DNA from: a virus
DNA: 29,611 nucleotides
Virus record (IMG/VR): IMGVR_UViG_3300046491_000198
Location: 1-29,611 of that record
Direction: 5' to 3' (one strand)
Shown: one piece after another, positions 19,227 through 27,678 of the stretch
Position numbering within the stretch: position 1 is the first letter of the stretch
Layout of the letters: each line of letters starts with the position of its first letter
Notes under the pieces: model-generated
What the model was told of the DNA's origin: nothing
What the model saw: only the letters and a program-made list of their open reading frames with translations
The model's database searches: none
Translations under genes and position numbers: made by a program

Positions 19227-19421
19227 TTACCAATCAGGCGTCAGGATGACCCCAGAAGAGTGGGCTGTGATGGGGTGAGAAAGCTCTTCGTTCAGTTGAC
19301 GGCAATGGTGTTCTGCCTGTTCAGCCTGTAAGAAATTTCGATTCACTGCCTCCCCTGTACGGATGTCGACGATTCGGTAGTAGAAACCGTTCGAAACGCC
19401 GTGGGCAGGTCGTTTTTGCAC
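19227..19421 (-). CDS. Small leftward phage protein (64 aa)
   Basis: A GTG at 19421 has GGGGAAG about 8 bases upstream. The product has protein-like character: NGFYYRIVDIRTGEAVNRN, then EQAEHHCRQLNEEL and a short tail. No known motif. It is opposite in direction to the late genes around it, so it must have its own promoter and could be expressed from the prophage, like a moron. Function unknown. Confidence 0.55.
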   Translation of the reverse strand: MQKRPAHGVSNGFYYRIVDIRTGEAVNRNFLQAEQAEHHCRQLNEELSHPITAHSSGVILTPDW

Positions 19422-19601
19422 GATGAATACTTCCCCTATGATCAGGCCCCCAATTCGTCAATCCATTCACCTTAATCGCTGATGGGTATTTATCAAGGAC
19501 GGTGGATGAATGGGGATTTCGTAACGCGGAAGATCAATCAAAGCGTTCGTCGCGACACGTTTCGCGAATCCGCAAATTGTGTCACCAAGGGTCAGTCATG
19601 T
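19422..19601. other. Short stretch without a recognised gene
   Basis: About 180 bases between the leftward 64-aa gene and the HNH gene. It should hold the divergent promoter of the leftward gene; I see no clear -35/-10 pair. Confidence 0.35.
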
Positions 19602-19925
19602 ATGCCTCGACTTAAAACGTTACCGCCTCGAATGAAGCAGCCCGAAGGTAGACCATTCGCTGTCCCCATCGCAGAGGGAGGTGCAGAGGGTTGGGGTTCG
19701 GGCCGTGGTGGTCGACCTTGGCGACGTAAGCGTGTCGCGATCCTGGTGCGTGACGAGTACACCTGCCAAACCTGCGGTGTCATCACGCTGCAACTCGAGG
19801 TCGATCACATCGTGAACCGCGCTCGGGGTGGGTCGGACGATGAAGAGAACCTTCAGGCGCTCTGCATCCCGTGCCACAAGCTGAAGACCGCTGCCGAGTC
19901 GGCCGAGGGAGCGGGGCGAGCGTGA
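19602..19925 (+). CDS. HNH endonuclease of the packaging module
   Basis: 107 residues from the ATG at 19602 (AAGGG upstream). Zinc pairs C55/C58 (CQTCG) and C88/C91 (CIPCH) enclose the beta-beta-alpha-metal core LEVDHIVNRARGG (Asp68, His69), with Asn83 (ENL) and His92. This is the HK97 gp74 type found directly beside terminase genes of cos phages, where the nuclease helps terminase cut cos DNA. Position just before TerS fits. A tiny overlapping frame follows. Confidence 0.88.
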   Translation: MPRLKTLPPRMKQPEGRPFAVPIAEGGAEGWGSGRGGRPWRRKRVAILVRDEYTCQTCGVITLQLEVDHIVNRARGGSDDEENLQALCIPCHKLKTAAESAEGAGRA

Positions 19926-20026
19926 TGTTCGACGAATTCGCCGATCCAATGCGAATCGGTATCGATTGGGGTCTGTGGCACGTCAGTACCCCGGGGCGGG
20001 TCGAAGCCGTGGAAGGTTTTGCATAG
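19925..20026 (+). CDS. Tiny ORF between HNH and terminase (33 aa, candidate)
   Basis: The ATG at 19925 overlaps the HNH stop (TGATG) and the frame reads MFDEFADPMRIGIDWGLWHV and on to a TAG at 20026. The overlap favours translational re-initiation, and the composition is protein-like. It lies in the region where the cos site is expected, so constraint on the DNA may explain the open frame instead. Confidence 0.3.
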   Translation: MFDEFADPMRIGIDWGLWHVSTPGRVEAVEGFA

Positions 20027-20081
20027 GACACCGCCCCCGACCGCACGGACAGATTTTTTCCCCCACACAGGTTTTTTGTTA
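19926..20081. other. Probable cos region
   Basis: In HK97-like phages with 3'-overhang ends, cos lies between the HNH gene and terS. This 156-base stretch is that interval. It holds a C-rich run (CCGCCCCCGACCGCACGG, about 20030-20047) and T-runs just before terS. No exact overhang can be read from sequence alone. Confidence 0.4.
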
Positions 20082-20576
20082 ATGGCGTTAACAACCAAGC
20101 AGCGTGCTTTTGTCGACGCTGTGAGGGGAGGTGCGTCCAACAAAGATGCAGCGATAGCCGCAGGATATGCGGCCTCCAGCGCTTCGGTCGCCGGTTCACG
20201 ATTGGCCAAACACCCGCATGTCCTCGCCGCATTGGCCTCTTCACCCATTAACAAAAATGTTAAAGCCGGCCCCAAGCCGGTAAATGAAAAACCGCCGGCC
20301 GAAGACCTAGCCCGGGGTGATGTCGAATCCTCTTTCGACTTTTCCAAGGCGATGACATTTACCGATCCGAAAGCATTCTTGATCGCGACCATGAACGACT
20401 ACGACGCGGACGCGAAGCTTCGGGTCGACGCAGCGAAAGCACTCATGCCGTTCATTCATCCGCGTAAAGGTGAAGGCGGCAAAAAGGAAGAAAAGGAAGA
20501 TGCCGCGAAGAAGGCTGCCAAAGGCAAGTTCGGCGCTGCACCTCCACCCCCAACTCATTTGCGATCGGTGAAATAA
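20082..20576 (+). CDS. terS: Terminase small subunit
   Basis: 164 residues; I chose the ATG at 20082 (MALTTKQRAFVDAVRGGASN), where the conserved domain starts; the frame is open further upstream. It has the Terminase_2 helix-turn-helix: KDAAIAAGYAASSASVAGSR, then LAKHPHVLAAL. A helical oligomerisation part follows (ATMNDYDADAKLRVDAAKAL) and a Lys/Glu-rich tail. It binds phage DNA at the packaging start and loads TerL. TerL begins at the next base. Confidence 0.85.
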   Translation: MALTTKQRAFVDAVRGGASNKDAAIAAGYAASSASVAGSRLAKHPHVLAALASSPINKNVKAGPKPVNEKPPAEDLARGDVESSFDFSKAMTFTDPKAFLIATMNDYDADAKLRVDAAKALMPFIHPRKGEGGKKEEKEDAAKKAAKGKFGAAPPPPTHLRSVK

Positions 20577-22265
20577 GTGAACGAACCCACCTGGGACACA
20601 GCGTGCCCAGACTGGGAATCGCGAATCATCAATCGACAATCGCTGGTTCCGTTTCCGCCGCTGTTTCCGGATGAGGCGGCCGCGTGCATGCAGGTCCTTA
20701 ATGACCTGCGGATTGTCGACGCACCGGGTAGCCCGTTGATTGGCGAATCCTGTGCACCGTGGATCAGTGACCTGGCCGGCGCTATTTTCGGTGCCTACAA
20801 CTCCAATACTGGCGAGCGGCTGATTCAGGAGTTCTTTCTCCTCATCAGTAAAAAGAACGCAAAGAGCACCATTGCTGCGGCGATCATGCTTACGGTGCTG
20901 ATCCGGAACTGGCGCCAGTCAGCCGAGTTCATCATCCTGGCCCCGACGATCGAGGTTGCTAACAACGCCTACGCGCCGGCGCGGGACATGGTCAAACACG
21001 ACGAAGAGCTTTCTGCGCTGCTGCATGTGCAGGATCACGTTCGGACGATCACCCATCGTGAGTCCGGGGCGACATTGAAGGTGGTGGCCGCCGATCAAAA
21101 CACTGTCGGTGGGAAGAAGGCCGCCGTCGTCCTGGTCGACGAGCTCCACCTCTTTGGCAAGAATCCGCACGCGGCCAACATGCTGCGCGAAGCCACCGGT
21201 GGACTTGCCTCTCGGCCCGAAGGGTTCGTGATCTATCTCACGACGCAGTCTGACCAACCCCCGGCGGGCGTATTTCGCGAAAAGCTCCAGTACGCCCGGG
21301 GTGTTCGTGACGGCACGATCATTGATCCGAACTTCCTGCCGGTGATCTACGAGTTTCCGAAAAAGATCCTTGAGGGTGATGATCATCGCAAGCCCGAGAA
21401 TTTCTACATCACCAACCCGAACATGGGGTACTCGGTAAGCGAGAAATTCCTGATTCGGGAAATGAAAAAGGCGGAGGAGGCCGGTGAGGCGGAGGTGCTG
21501 GGCTTTATGTCCAAGCACCTTAACGTCGAGATCGGCCTCGCGTTGCGCTCAGACCGGTGGGCAGGCGCTGACTATTGGGTCGGCGCAGCAGAAAAGAAGC
21601 TCACCCTTGATGATGTGATTGCCCGATGCGACGTGATCGACATCGGGATCGATGGCGGTGGCCTGGACGACTTGCTAGGTTTCGCCGCGGTGGGCCGGGA
21701 CAAACGAACCCGAGACTGGTTGGTTTGGACTCACGCCTGGGCGCATCCCTCCGTGCTCGAGCGAAGAAAGGCAGAAGCCCCTCGTTTTCACGACTTTGAG
21801 AAAGACGGCGACCTGACCCTGTCAAAGCGAATCGGCGATGACGTGCTTGAGGTGGCTGACCTAGTTGAACAGGTGGAAGAGTCGGGCCTGCTGGACAAGG
21901 TCGGCGTTGACCCGGTCGGGATTGGCGCGATTTACGACGCGATGATCGAGCGCGAAATCCCCCCGGAAAAGATTGTCGCTATCAGCCAGGGCTGGAAGCT
22001 CGGCGGGGCGATCAAGACGGCGGAACGCAAGCTCGCCGAAGGCGGCATGAGGCATGGCGGCCAACCCATGATGGCCTGGTGTGTCAGCAATGCGAAAGTC
22101 GAGCCGCGCGCGAACTCCATCCTGATCACCAAGCAAGCCAGTGGCTCGGCCAAGATCGATCCCTTGATGGCTCTATTCAACGCGGTGACCTTGATTTCTC
22201 TGAACCCCGAAGGCCGGGGCAACGATGACTTCATGGCCGCCATTAGGAACCCGATCATCGTATGA
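20577..22265 (+). CDS. terL: Terminase large subunit (HK97-like)
   Basis: 562 residues from a GTG at 20577, directly after the TerS stop. The ATPase has a variant Walker A, SKKNAKST (91-98), and Walker B VVLVDE (184-189) with coupling motif TTQSDQ near 220. The nuclease half starts with the Asp-rich motif DIGIDGGGLDD (about 350-361), and a second acidic site lies at GVDPVGIG. Terminase_1 / HK97 gp2 type. It cuts concatemers at cos and drives DNA into the prohead. It overlaps the next small gene by ATGA. Confidence 0.95.
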   Translation: MNEPTWDTACPDWESRIINRQSLVPFPPLFPDEAAACMQVLNDLRIVDAPGSPLIGESCAPWISDLAGAIFGAYNSNTGERLIQEFFLLISKKNAKSTIAAAIMLTVLIRNWRQSAEFIILAPTIEVANNAYAPARDMVKHDEELSALLHVQDHVRTITHRESGATLKVVAADQNTVGGKKAAVVLVDELHLFGKNPHAANMLREATGGLASRPEGFVIYLTTQSDQPPAGVFREKLQYARGVRDGTIIDPNFLPVIYEFPKKILEGDDHRKPENFYITNPNMGYSVSEKFLIREMKKAEEAGEAEVLGFMSKHLNVEIGLALRSDRWAGADYWVGAAEKKLTLDDVIARCDVIDIGIDGGGLDDLLGFAAVGRDKRTRDWLVWTHAWAHPSVLERRKAEAPRFHDFEKDGDLTLSKRIGDDVLEVADLVEQVEESGLLDKVGVDPVGIGAIYDAMIEREIPPEKIVAISQGWKLGGAIKTAERKLAEGGMRHGGQPMMAWCVSNAKVEPRANSILITKQASGSAKIDPLMALFNAVTLISLNPEGRGNDDFMAAIRNPIIV

Positions 22266-22423
22266 ACCCATTGCACGTATTCATTCTGCTCGCGCTGTGC
22301 GGGTTCGGTTCGGCCGTTGCAGGCGTTTACGTTCTGCAAGGCTTGGGCTGGGCGCTAATCGCCGGAGGCGTTGCATTACTTCTGCTCGCTGGATTTGTGC
22401 GCAAGGGGCTGATCAGTGACTAA
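22262..22423 (+). CDS. Small two-helix membrane protein between terL and portal (53 aa)
   Basis: The ATG at 22262 overlaps the TerL stop (ATGA) and the stop overlaps the portal start by 8 bases. It is almost fully hydrophobic: FILLALCGFGSAVAGVYVL, a short turn, then WALIAGGVALLLLAGFV and KGLISD. Small membrane proteins at this spot are common in related phages; the role is unknown. Confidence 0.65.
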   Translation: MNPLHVFILLALCGFGSAVAGVYVLQGLGWALIAGGVALLLLAGFVRKGLISD

Positions 22424-23726
22424 ATCATTATCGGCCGTGCTGGGCCGCGCGGCACGCAAGCCGAGCGCATCGCTGGGACACACCTTGAACGAATGGATCG
22501 GTCGGCAGATCGGCTTGGGCGACGGCGGCTTCTGGGGGCAGTTCCTTGGTGGCGAATCCAGCTCGGGCAAGAACGTTACGGTCGACAACGCTATGCAGCT
22601 CTCGGCGGTTTGGTCTTGCGTCAGGATCATCTCGACGTCGGTGGCCGGCCTGCCGATGGGTGTGTATCGACGCGAAGCTGACGGTGGACGCAAGGATGCT
22701 CGGGACTTTGGCCTCTATGACATCGTGCACACAAGCCCCAACGAGGACATGACGGCGTTTCAATTCTGGCAGGCGATGGTTGCCGCCATGCTTCTACGCG
22801 GGAATGCATTTGCGGAAATCTTGCGCATAGGTAATCGAGTTGTCGCCTTAGATTTCCTGCTACCGAGCCGTGTCGATTTGGAATTGGATGCGGATGGCAA
22901 GATCACCTATTGGTACCGACCGAAGAAAGGCGCCCGGCGCAAGATTGAACGCCAAGACATGCTGCACATTCCGGCATTTAGCCTGGACGGCCGCGTCGGG
23001 CTCTCGGCCATTCGATACGGCGCGGACGTATTCGGCGCTGCGATGTCGGCGGACGACGCTGCCAATGGCACCTTTAAGAATGGCTTGTTGCCTGCCGTGG
23101 CCTTCAAGGTCGACCGGGTCCTGAAGCCCGAGCAACGCGAAGAGTTTCGCGATTATGTAAAGCAGGTGTCGGGGGCTTTGAATGCTGGGCGATCGCCAGT
23201 GCTTGAGCAGGGAATTACTCCAGAATCCATCGGGATTAATCCCGTGGATGCTCAGCTGCTCGAGTCCAGGGGTTACAGCGTTGAAGAGGTGTGCCGCTGG
23301 TTCGGCGTTCCGCCATGGATGGTGGGAAAAACGGATGCGGGTAGTAATTGGGGTACCGGGCTCGAGCAGCAGATGATTGCCTTCCTGACCTTTAGCATCA
23401 GTTCGATTACCAACCAGATTCAGCAGTGCGTTAACAAGCGATTGTTGACTCCGGCGGATCGCGTTTCGTACTACGCCGAATTTTCGCTTGAGGCATTCCT
23501 GAAAGCCGACACCGCCGGGCGTTCAGCCTGGTATAGCCAGATGACCCAGAACGGCATCATGACTCGTGACGAGTGCAGGGTAAAAGAGAACCTCCCCCGA
23601 CACGGCGGCAATGCAGGCGTGCTAACAGTTCAAACAAACTTGACCCCCATCGACAAGCTGGGCGAATCCACCGATGGCCAGGCCGCACAAACAGCCTTGA
23701 AAAGCTGGCTCGGCCATAAGGAGTAA
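22416..23726 (+). CDS. Portal protein (HK97 family)
   Basis: 436 residues from a GTG at 22416. Phage_portal features: AVWSCVRIISTSVAGLPMGV (about 67-86), LLRGNAFAEI, the central IPAFSLDGRVGLSAIRYGAD and the CRWFGVPPWMVGK stretch with SNWGTGLEQQ. Twelve copies form the ring through which DNA enters and to which connectors bind. Length is usual for the family. Confidence 0.93.
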   Translation: MTKSLSAVLGRAARKPSASLGHTLNEWIGRQIGLGDGGFWGQFLGGESSSGKNVTVDNAMQLSAVWSCVRIISTSVAGLPMGVYRREADGGRKDARDFGLYDIVHTSPNEDMTAFQFWQAMVAAMLLRGNAFAEILRIGNRVVALDFLLPSRVDLELDADGKITYWYRPKKGARRKIERQDMLHIPAFSLDGRVGLSAIRYGADVFGAAMSADDAANGTFKNGLLPAVAFKVDRVLKPEQREEFRDYVKQVSGALNAGRSPVLEQGITPESIGINPVDAQLLESRGYSVEEVCRWFGVPPWMVGKTDAGSNWGTGLEQQMIAFLTFSISSITNQIQQCVNKRLLTPADRVSYYAEFSLEAFLKADTAGRSAWYSQMTQNGIMTRDECRVKENLPRHGGNAGVLTVQTNLTPIDKLGESTDGQAAQTALKSWLGHKE

Positions 23727-23728
23727 CC

Positions 23729-24592
23729 ATGGCACTGAATATCAATGCTCGCAGTTTCAACTGCGAGCTGAGCCCGCGCGCGCTCGATCTATGGAACCCG
23801 GATCTGCGCGCGGCGCTGGAGGCCGGTACTGACACCATTACCATGTACGGCATTATTGGTGAGGATTGGTTCGGCGAGGGCGTCACCCTCAAGCGCGTCG
23901 ACGCAGCGCTGCGGGCCATTGGTGATAAGCCGGTCACCGTTTATATCAACTCGCCAGGTGGCGACATGTTCGAAGGCATCGCGATTTACAACCGCCTGAT
24001 CGAGCATTCGCAAGAGGTCACCATCAAGGTGCTAGGCCTGGCCGCTTCGGCGGCATCCGTTATTGCCATGGCAGGCGCCAAACGCGAAGTTGCCAAGACC
24101 GCATTCCTGATGATCCACAACTGCTGGACGTACTTCGCTGGCAACCGGCACGCCATCCGCGAACTGGCCGACACCATGGAGGAGTTCGATCGCGCCATGA
24201 TCAGCTTGTACGCCGACACCAGCGGGCAAAAGGAAGCTGCGGTAGAGAAAATGCTCGACGCCGAGACCTACATGAACGGATCGAACGCCGTCGAGAAGGG
24301 ATTCGCTACCGGTCTTATTTCCGCAACCGAGGTTGAGCAAACGCCAAGCGAAGAGGGGGCGCAGGCCCATTCAGCGCGCAAGCTTGACGCGGCACTGGCG
24401 AAGTCCGGCATGCCTCGCAGCGAACGGCGAAAACTCATTTCCGAAATCAAGACCAGCACGTCTAGCACTGCTGGCGACGACACGCTTCGCGCTGTCGTGC
24501 CGGGCATGCCCAGCGCTGTCCTTGATGTATCCGCGTTTGAAGAAACCGCTAACCAGGCGTCAGCGCTTCGAAGTTTGTTCCCGAGCCGCTGA
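23729..24592 (+). CDS. ClpP-like head maturation protease (S14)
   Basis: 287 residues; AAGGAG precedes the ATG at 23729, 2 bases after the portal stop. The ClpP fold covers about 35-205: TVYINSPGGDMFEGIAIYN, then GLAASAASVIAMAG with nucleophile Ser107, and FLMIHN with His130. The third residue lies further on, near the ISLYADTSGQ helix. The C-terminal 80 residues are Ser/Ala-rich and probably a scaffold-type tail cleaved during assembly. It processes the capsid delta domain. Confidence 0.92.
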   Translation: MALNINARSFNCELSPRALDLWNPDLRAALEAGTDTITMYGIIGEDWFGEGVTLKRVDAALRAIGDKPVTVYINSPGGDMFEGIAIYNRLIEHSQEVTIKVLGLAASAASVIAMAGAKREVAKTAFLMIHNCWTYFAGNRHAIRELADTMEEFDRAMISLYADTSGQKEAAVEKMLDAETYMNGSNAVEKGFATGLISATEVEQTPSEEGAQAHSARKLDAALAKSGMPRSERRKLISEIKTSTSSTAGDDTLRAVVPGMPSAVLDVSAFEETANQASALRSLFPSR

Positions 24593-24618
24593 GCGGCTGT
24601 AACCGCACCCGATTACCT

Positions 24619-24640
24619 ACCGCCCCCGTGGCGGTTTTTT
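24619..24640 (+). terminator. Intrinsic terminator between protease and capsid genes
   Basis: Stem ACCGCC / GGCGGT with a 5-base loop and a T6 run (24635-24640), 22 bases before the capsid start. It would set capsid levels relative to upstream genes or mark the end of a processed message; transcription must pass it, perhaps by Q-type antitermination. Confidence 0.7.
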
Positions 24641-24661
24641 CATTTCTGAAAGGACCAAAAA

Positions 24662-25852
24662 ATGCCAGCTCCGGATTATGCTCAAATCGAAGCCTCCCAG
24701 AAGCAAACCCAGGCCGACCTAAAAGCGGTTGGCGATCAAATCAAAACCTATGCCGAGCGCACCGAGAAGGAAATCAAAGCTTCCGGTGAGATGCAGGCGG
24801 AAACCCGTGGCAAAGTGGATGAGCTGCTGCTCAAGCAAGGCGAGCTGCAAGCCCGTGTGCAGGAGGCCGAGCAGAAGCTGGTCAATGCTGGCAAGCTGCA
24901 CGAGCCAGAAGTGCAGCAGTCTGCTGGTCACTTGGTGGCCGCCAAGATGGCTGAAGAGGGCGTGACCAGTTCGTTTCGCGGCTCGCGTCGTGTCGAGGTT
25001 CCGCGCGCCGCCATCACCACTGCCACCGGCGGCGCCCTGGTCGCCCCTGACCGCGTCGGCGTAATTATTGCCCCTCAGCGCCGCCTGACCATTCGCGACT
25101 TGGTCGCGCCGGGTACCACTGGCAGCAACGCTGTCGAGTACGTCCGGGAGACCGGCTTTACCAACAACGCCGCAATCGTCGGCGAAGGCTTGGCCAAGCC
25201 ATACAGCGATCTGACCTTCGCGCTGGAGAACGCGAACGTTCGCACCATTGCTCACCTGTTCAAAGGTAGCCGCCAGATTCTGGATGATGCCGCCGCACTG
25301 CAAAGCTACATTGACGCACGTGCGCGTTACGGGCTGCTGCTGGCCGAAGAAGCCCAGCTGCTGTATGGCAACGGTACCGGCAACAACCTGAACGGCATCA
25401 TTCCTCAAGCTCAAGCGTACGCCGCACCGGCCGGAATCACCGTGGCGGCCGAGCAGCGCATCGACCGCATTCGTCTGGCGCTGCTGCAGGCGACATTGGC
25501 TGAGTTCCCATCGACCGGCGTGGTTCTTAACCCGATCGACTGGGCTGCGATCGAGCTCCTGAAGGACGGCGAGGGTCGCTACATCATCGGCAAGCCTCAG
25601 GACGGCACCGCGCCTCGCCTATGGAACCTACCGGTTGTTGAAACCCAGGCCATCGTCCAAGACCAGTTCCTGGTCGGTGCCTTCAGCCTTGCTGCGCAGA
25701 TCTTCGACCGCATGGGCATCGAGGTGCTCATCTCGACCGAGAACGACAAGGACTTCGAAAACAATATGGTCACCATCCGTGCAGAAGAACGCTTGGCGTT
25801 CTCCGTGTACCGACCTGAAGCGTTCGTTACTGGCGACCTGACTGCCGCTTAA
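24662..25852 (+). CDS. Major capsid protein (HK97 fold)
   Basis: 396 residues; AAAGGA precedes the ATG at 24662. Residues 1-95 are a long coiled-coil delta (scaffold) domain, rich in Lys, Glu and Gln. The HK97 body follows: VIIAPQRRLTIRDLVAPGTT, AIVGEGLAKPYSDLTF, LLAEEAQLLYGNGTGNNLNG, LNPIDWAAIELLKD and a C-terminal FSVYRPEAFVTG. The protease encoded just upstream should remove the delta domain on maturation. Confidence 0.95.
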   Translation: MPAPDYAQIEASQKQTQADLKAVGDQIKTYAERTEKEIKASGEMQAETRGKVDELLLKQGELQARVQEAEQKLVNAGKLHEPEVQQSAGHLVAAKMAEEGVTSSFRGSRRVEVPRAAITTATGGALVAPDRVGVIIAPQRRLTIRDLVAPGTTGSNAVEYVRETGFTNNAAIVGEGLAKPYSDLTFALENANVRTIAHLFKGSRQILDDAAALQSYIDARARYGLLLAEEAQLLYGNGTGNNLNGIIPQAQAYAAPAGITVAAEQRIDRIRLALLQATLAEFPSTGVVLNPIDWAAIELLKDGEGRYIIGKPQDGTAPRLWNLPVVETQAIVQDQFLVGAFSLAAQIFDRMGIEVLISTENDKDFENNMVTIRAEERLAFSVYRPEAFVTGDLTAA

Positions 25853-25906
25853 TCCCCAAGAAAAAGGCCGCCGCTCGGTGGCCTTGCCCGTTTAGGAGAC
25901 ATCGAT

Positions 25907-26242
25907 ATGGCGCGTAATACTTCCAGCTCGCCTGCAGAAAATGACAATGCCACTGATACGTCTGTGGCTGCTTCTGCCGCTGGGGGAGCGGCTGCTGACA
26001 ATGCAGGGCAGGTTATCCCCAGCGACTCTACTGCAATGGATATCGCCGCGCTCGATGCGCGTGCGATCACCGCTACAAGCGAACAAGCGTCGGACAACTC
26101 GATCATGATTTACCCGCTGCGCAGCTACCTGGACGGCAAAGAAATCCGCCGGCGGGGTGGTGCCGGTTATCTTTCTCCGAAGCATGACGCGACCTCGCTG
26201 ATCGCTGCAGGCCTCGCGACTGACAAAGATCCAAGGGCCTGA
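25907..26242 (+). CDS. Phage structural-module protein (111 aa), unknown role
   Basis: The ATG at 25907 has TAGGAG upstream. The first 65 residues are Ala/Ser/Asp-rich and probably disordered. The last 45 form a compact motif (IMIYPLRSYLDGKEIRRRGG, then SPKHDATSLIAAGLA) that I have seen in this position in related phages. It may be a head decoration or connector-associated protein. It ends just before the connector gene. Confidence 0.6.
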   Translation: MARNTSSSPAENDNATDTSVAASAAGGAAADNAGQVIPSDSTAMDIAALDARAITATSEQASDNSIMIYPLRSYLDGKEIRRRGGAGYLSPKHDATSLIAAGLATDKDPRA

Positions 26243-26243
26243 T

Positions 26244-26585
26244 ATGAACGCCATATCGACCGATGAAGCAATGCAGCATTTGCGTGCGGAGGAAGACGAT
26301 CGTGCGTATGTGGAGTTGCTTCTGGCCGCAGCCGAAGACAGTGCGGCGCAGTTTCTGAACCGACGTTTTTATGCGGATGAACTTTCGCTTGCTGCCGCAG
26401 TGTCGGATGGCTCTGCGGGCAGCAAGCCAATTCTCATCAACCCGTCCATTCGCGCGGCGTGCCTGCTGATAGCCGGCAGTCTCTACGCGAACCGGGAAGA
26501 TGTCGTCGTCGGTACGATTTCTTCCGAGCTACCCATGGGTTCACGATCGTTGTTAACGCCATATCGTATTGGCTGGGGGGTGTAG
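26244..26585 (+). CDS. Head-tail connector protein (gp6-like)
   Basis: 113 residues. The pattern STDEAMQHLRAEEDDRAYVE, then LLLAAAEDSAAQFLNRR and PSIRAACLLIAGSLYANRED is that of the HK97 gp6 / phage connector family: a helical bundle that forms a ring under the portal. It shares one base with the next gene (stop TAG, start GTG). Confidence 0.85.
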   Translation: MNAISTDEAMQHLRAEEDDRAYVELLLAAAEDSAAQFLNRRFYADELSLAAAVSDGSAGSKPILINPSIRAACLLIAGSLYANREDVVVGTISSELPMGSRSLLTPYRIGWGV

Positions 26586-26923
26586 TGAGAGCAGGATCCT
26601 TGCGTCATCGCTGTGCCATGCAAAAGCCGGTGCGCGTTAAAAACTCATCTGCCGGCTTCGAGGTCACCTGGGCAGAAGTCGGCAAGCTTTGGGCTGATAT
26701 CGCGCTGCCCACCGGACGCATCGCCCCTGTTGCTGAGCAATTGAAGGCGACTGTGTCAGCTGAAATTCGCATCCGGCCCCGCGCGGATGTGGTCGCAGGC
26801 AATCGCCTGGTGCATGTGGTTGGCGGTATCGCCATGACCTACCTCATCGAGGCGGTATTGCCGGATAACGCCCGCTCGATGCTTCGACTCCTCTGTTCAA
26901 ACGTCCCCCATTCTGAGAGGTGA
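26585..26923 (+). CDS. Head-tail adaptor / head closure protein
   Basis: 112 residues from a GTG at 26585 that uses the last base of the previous stop. The features MRAGSLRHRCAMQKPV, EVTWAEVGKLWADIALPTGR and AEIRIRPRADVVAGNRL fit the Phage_H_T_join family (SPP1 gp16 / HK97 gp7 type), a small beta-barrel closing the connector. The downstream 55-aa gene starts 4 bases after the stop. Confidence 0.85.
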   Translation: MRAGSLRHRCAMQKPVRVKNSSAGFEVTWAEVGKLWADIALPTGRIAPVAEQLKATVSAEIRIRPRADVVAGNRLVHVVGGIAMTYLIEAVLPDNARSMLRLLCSNVPHSER

Positions 26924-26926
26924 ACC

Positions 26927-27094
26927 ATGAAAGTAATTGCATTGGGCAACCTGTCCGGCGCCACTGGTGAAAAATCTAAAGGCGAGGAGTTCATTGTCGA
27001 TGCCAAGACAGGTGCCGAACTGGTCAATCGCGGGCTTGTTCGCGAAGTAGTCGAGTCGCCGGTGGCCAAAAAGACCGAAGCAGCCAAGGAGTAA
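26927..27094 (+). CDS. Small phage structural-module protein (55 aa)
   Basis: The ATG at 26927 has GAGAGG overlapping the previous stop. The product reads MKVIALGNLSGATGEKSKGE, then EFIVDAKTGAELVNRGLVRE and a Lys/Glu tail. This beta-beta-alpha fold with V-x-x-A-x-x-L-V-x-R-G-L-V resembles the 25907 gene's C-terminal motif and small proteins at the head-tail joint of other phages. Function unknown. Its last base is the A of a downstream ATG. Confidence 0.65.
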   Translation: MKVIALGNLSGATGEKSKGEEFIVDAKTGAELVNRGLVREVVESPVAKKTEAAKE

Positions 27095-27099
27095 TGGTC

Positions 27100-27678
27100 A
27101 TGGCTGCTCGCCGCTCGCGCATGTCCGGTGACTTCAAGTTGCGGCGCACATTGCGCAACATTCACCTGAAGATGGATAACGAATTGGTCCCGGCGATGCA
27201 GGAATCAGCGGACCAGATACTCACCACCATGCGGCAGTTGGTACCGAAAGATACCGGCGCCGCTGCGTCTGCTTTGAGAACATTCGTTTCCAAAAGCGGC
27301 CTGGATGCGCAGATCGGCATCCGAGGTAAAAAGGACATGCGGCGGTTTTTCTATTTGCGCTTTCTTGAGTACGGCACCAAGGGTTACAGCGGCGCGCTTT
27401 ATCGACGGGCTGATGCCAACGCCGTTGGCGGTGAGCACACCAACAATCGGGATAAGTCGCAACTCAAGGGGCGCCGCAATGCCCTGAACCAGCGGCCTGC
27501 CAAGAACAAAAGTGATGGTGGCCACTTTTACGGCAATTACCCGGATATCCCGGCTCGGCCAGCACATCCATGGCTTCGACCTGCAATGGCCGTGAATCGG
27601 GAATTTGTCCTGGCCAATATCCGTGCCGCCGTGGCCAGAACATTGAGCAAAGCGAGTGAGGGCATTACCGATGGCTGA
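27100..27678 (+). CDS. HK97 gp10-like tail completion protein
   Basis: 192 residues. AAGGAG lies 8 bases before the ATG at 27100; the ATG at 27094 is too close to it. The family pattern (PF04883) is seen in MQESADQILTTMRQLVPKDT, GAAASALRTFV, FFYLRFLEYGTKG and, after a basic loop, PARPAHPWLRPAM. It joins the connector to the tail tube. It overlaps the DUF3168 gene by 8 bases. Confidence 0.88.
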   Translation: MAARRSRMSGDFKLRRTLRNIHLKMDNELVPAMQESADQILTTMRQLVPKDTGAAASALRTFVSKSGLDAQIGIRGKKDMRRFFYLRFLEYGTKGYSGALYRRADANAVGGEHTNNRDKSQLKGRRNALNQRPAKNKSDGGHFYGNYPDIPARPAHPWLRPAMAVNREFVLANIRAAVARTLSKASEGITDG

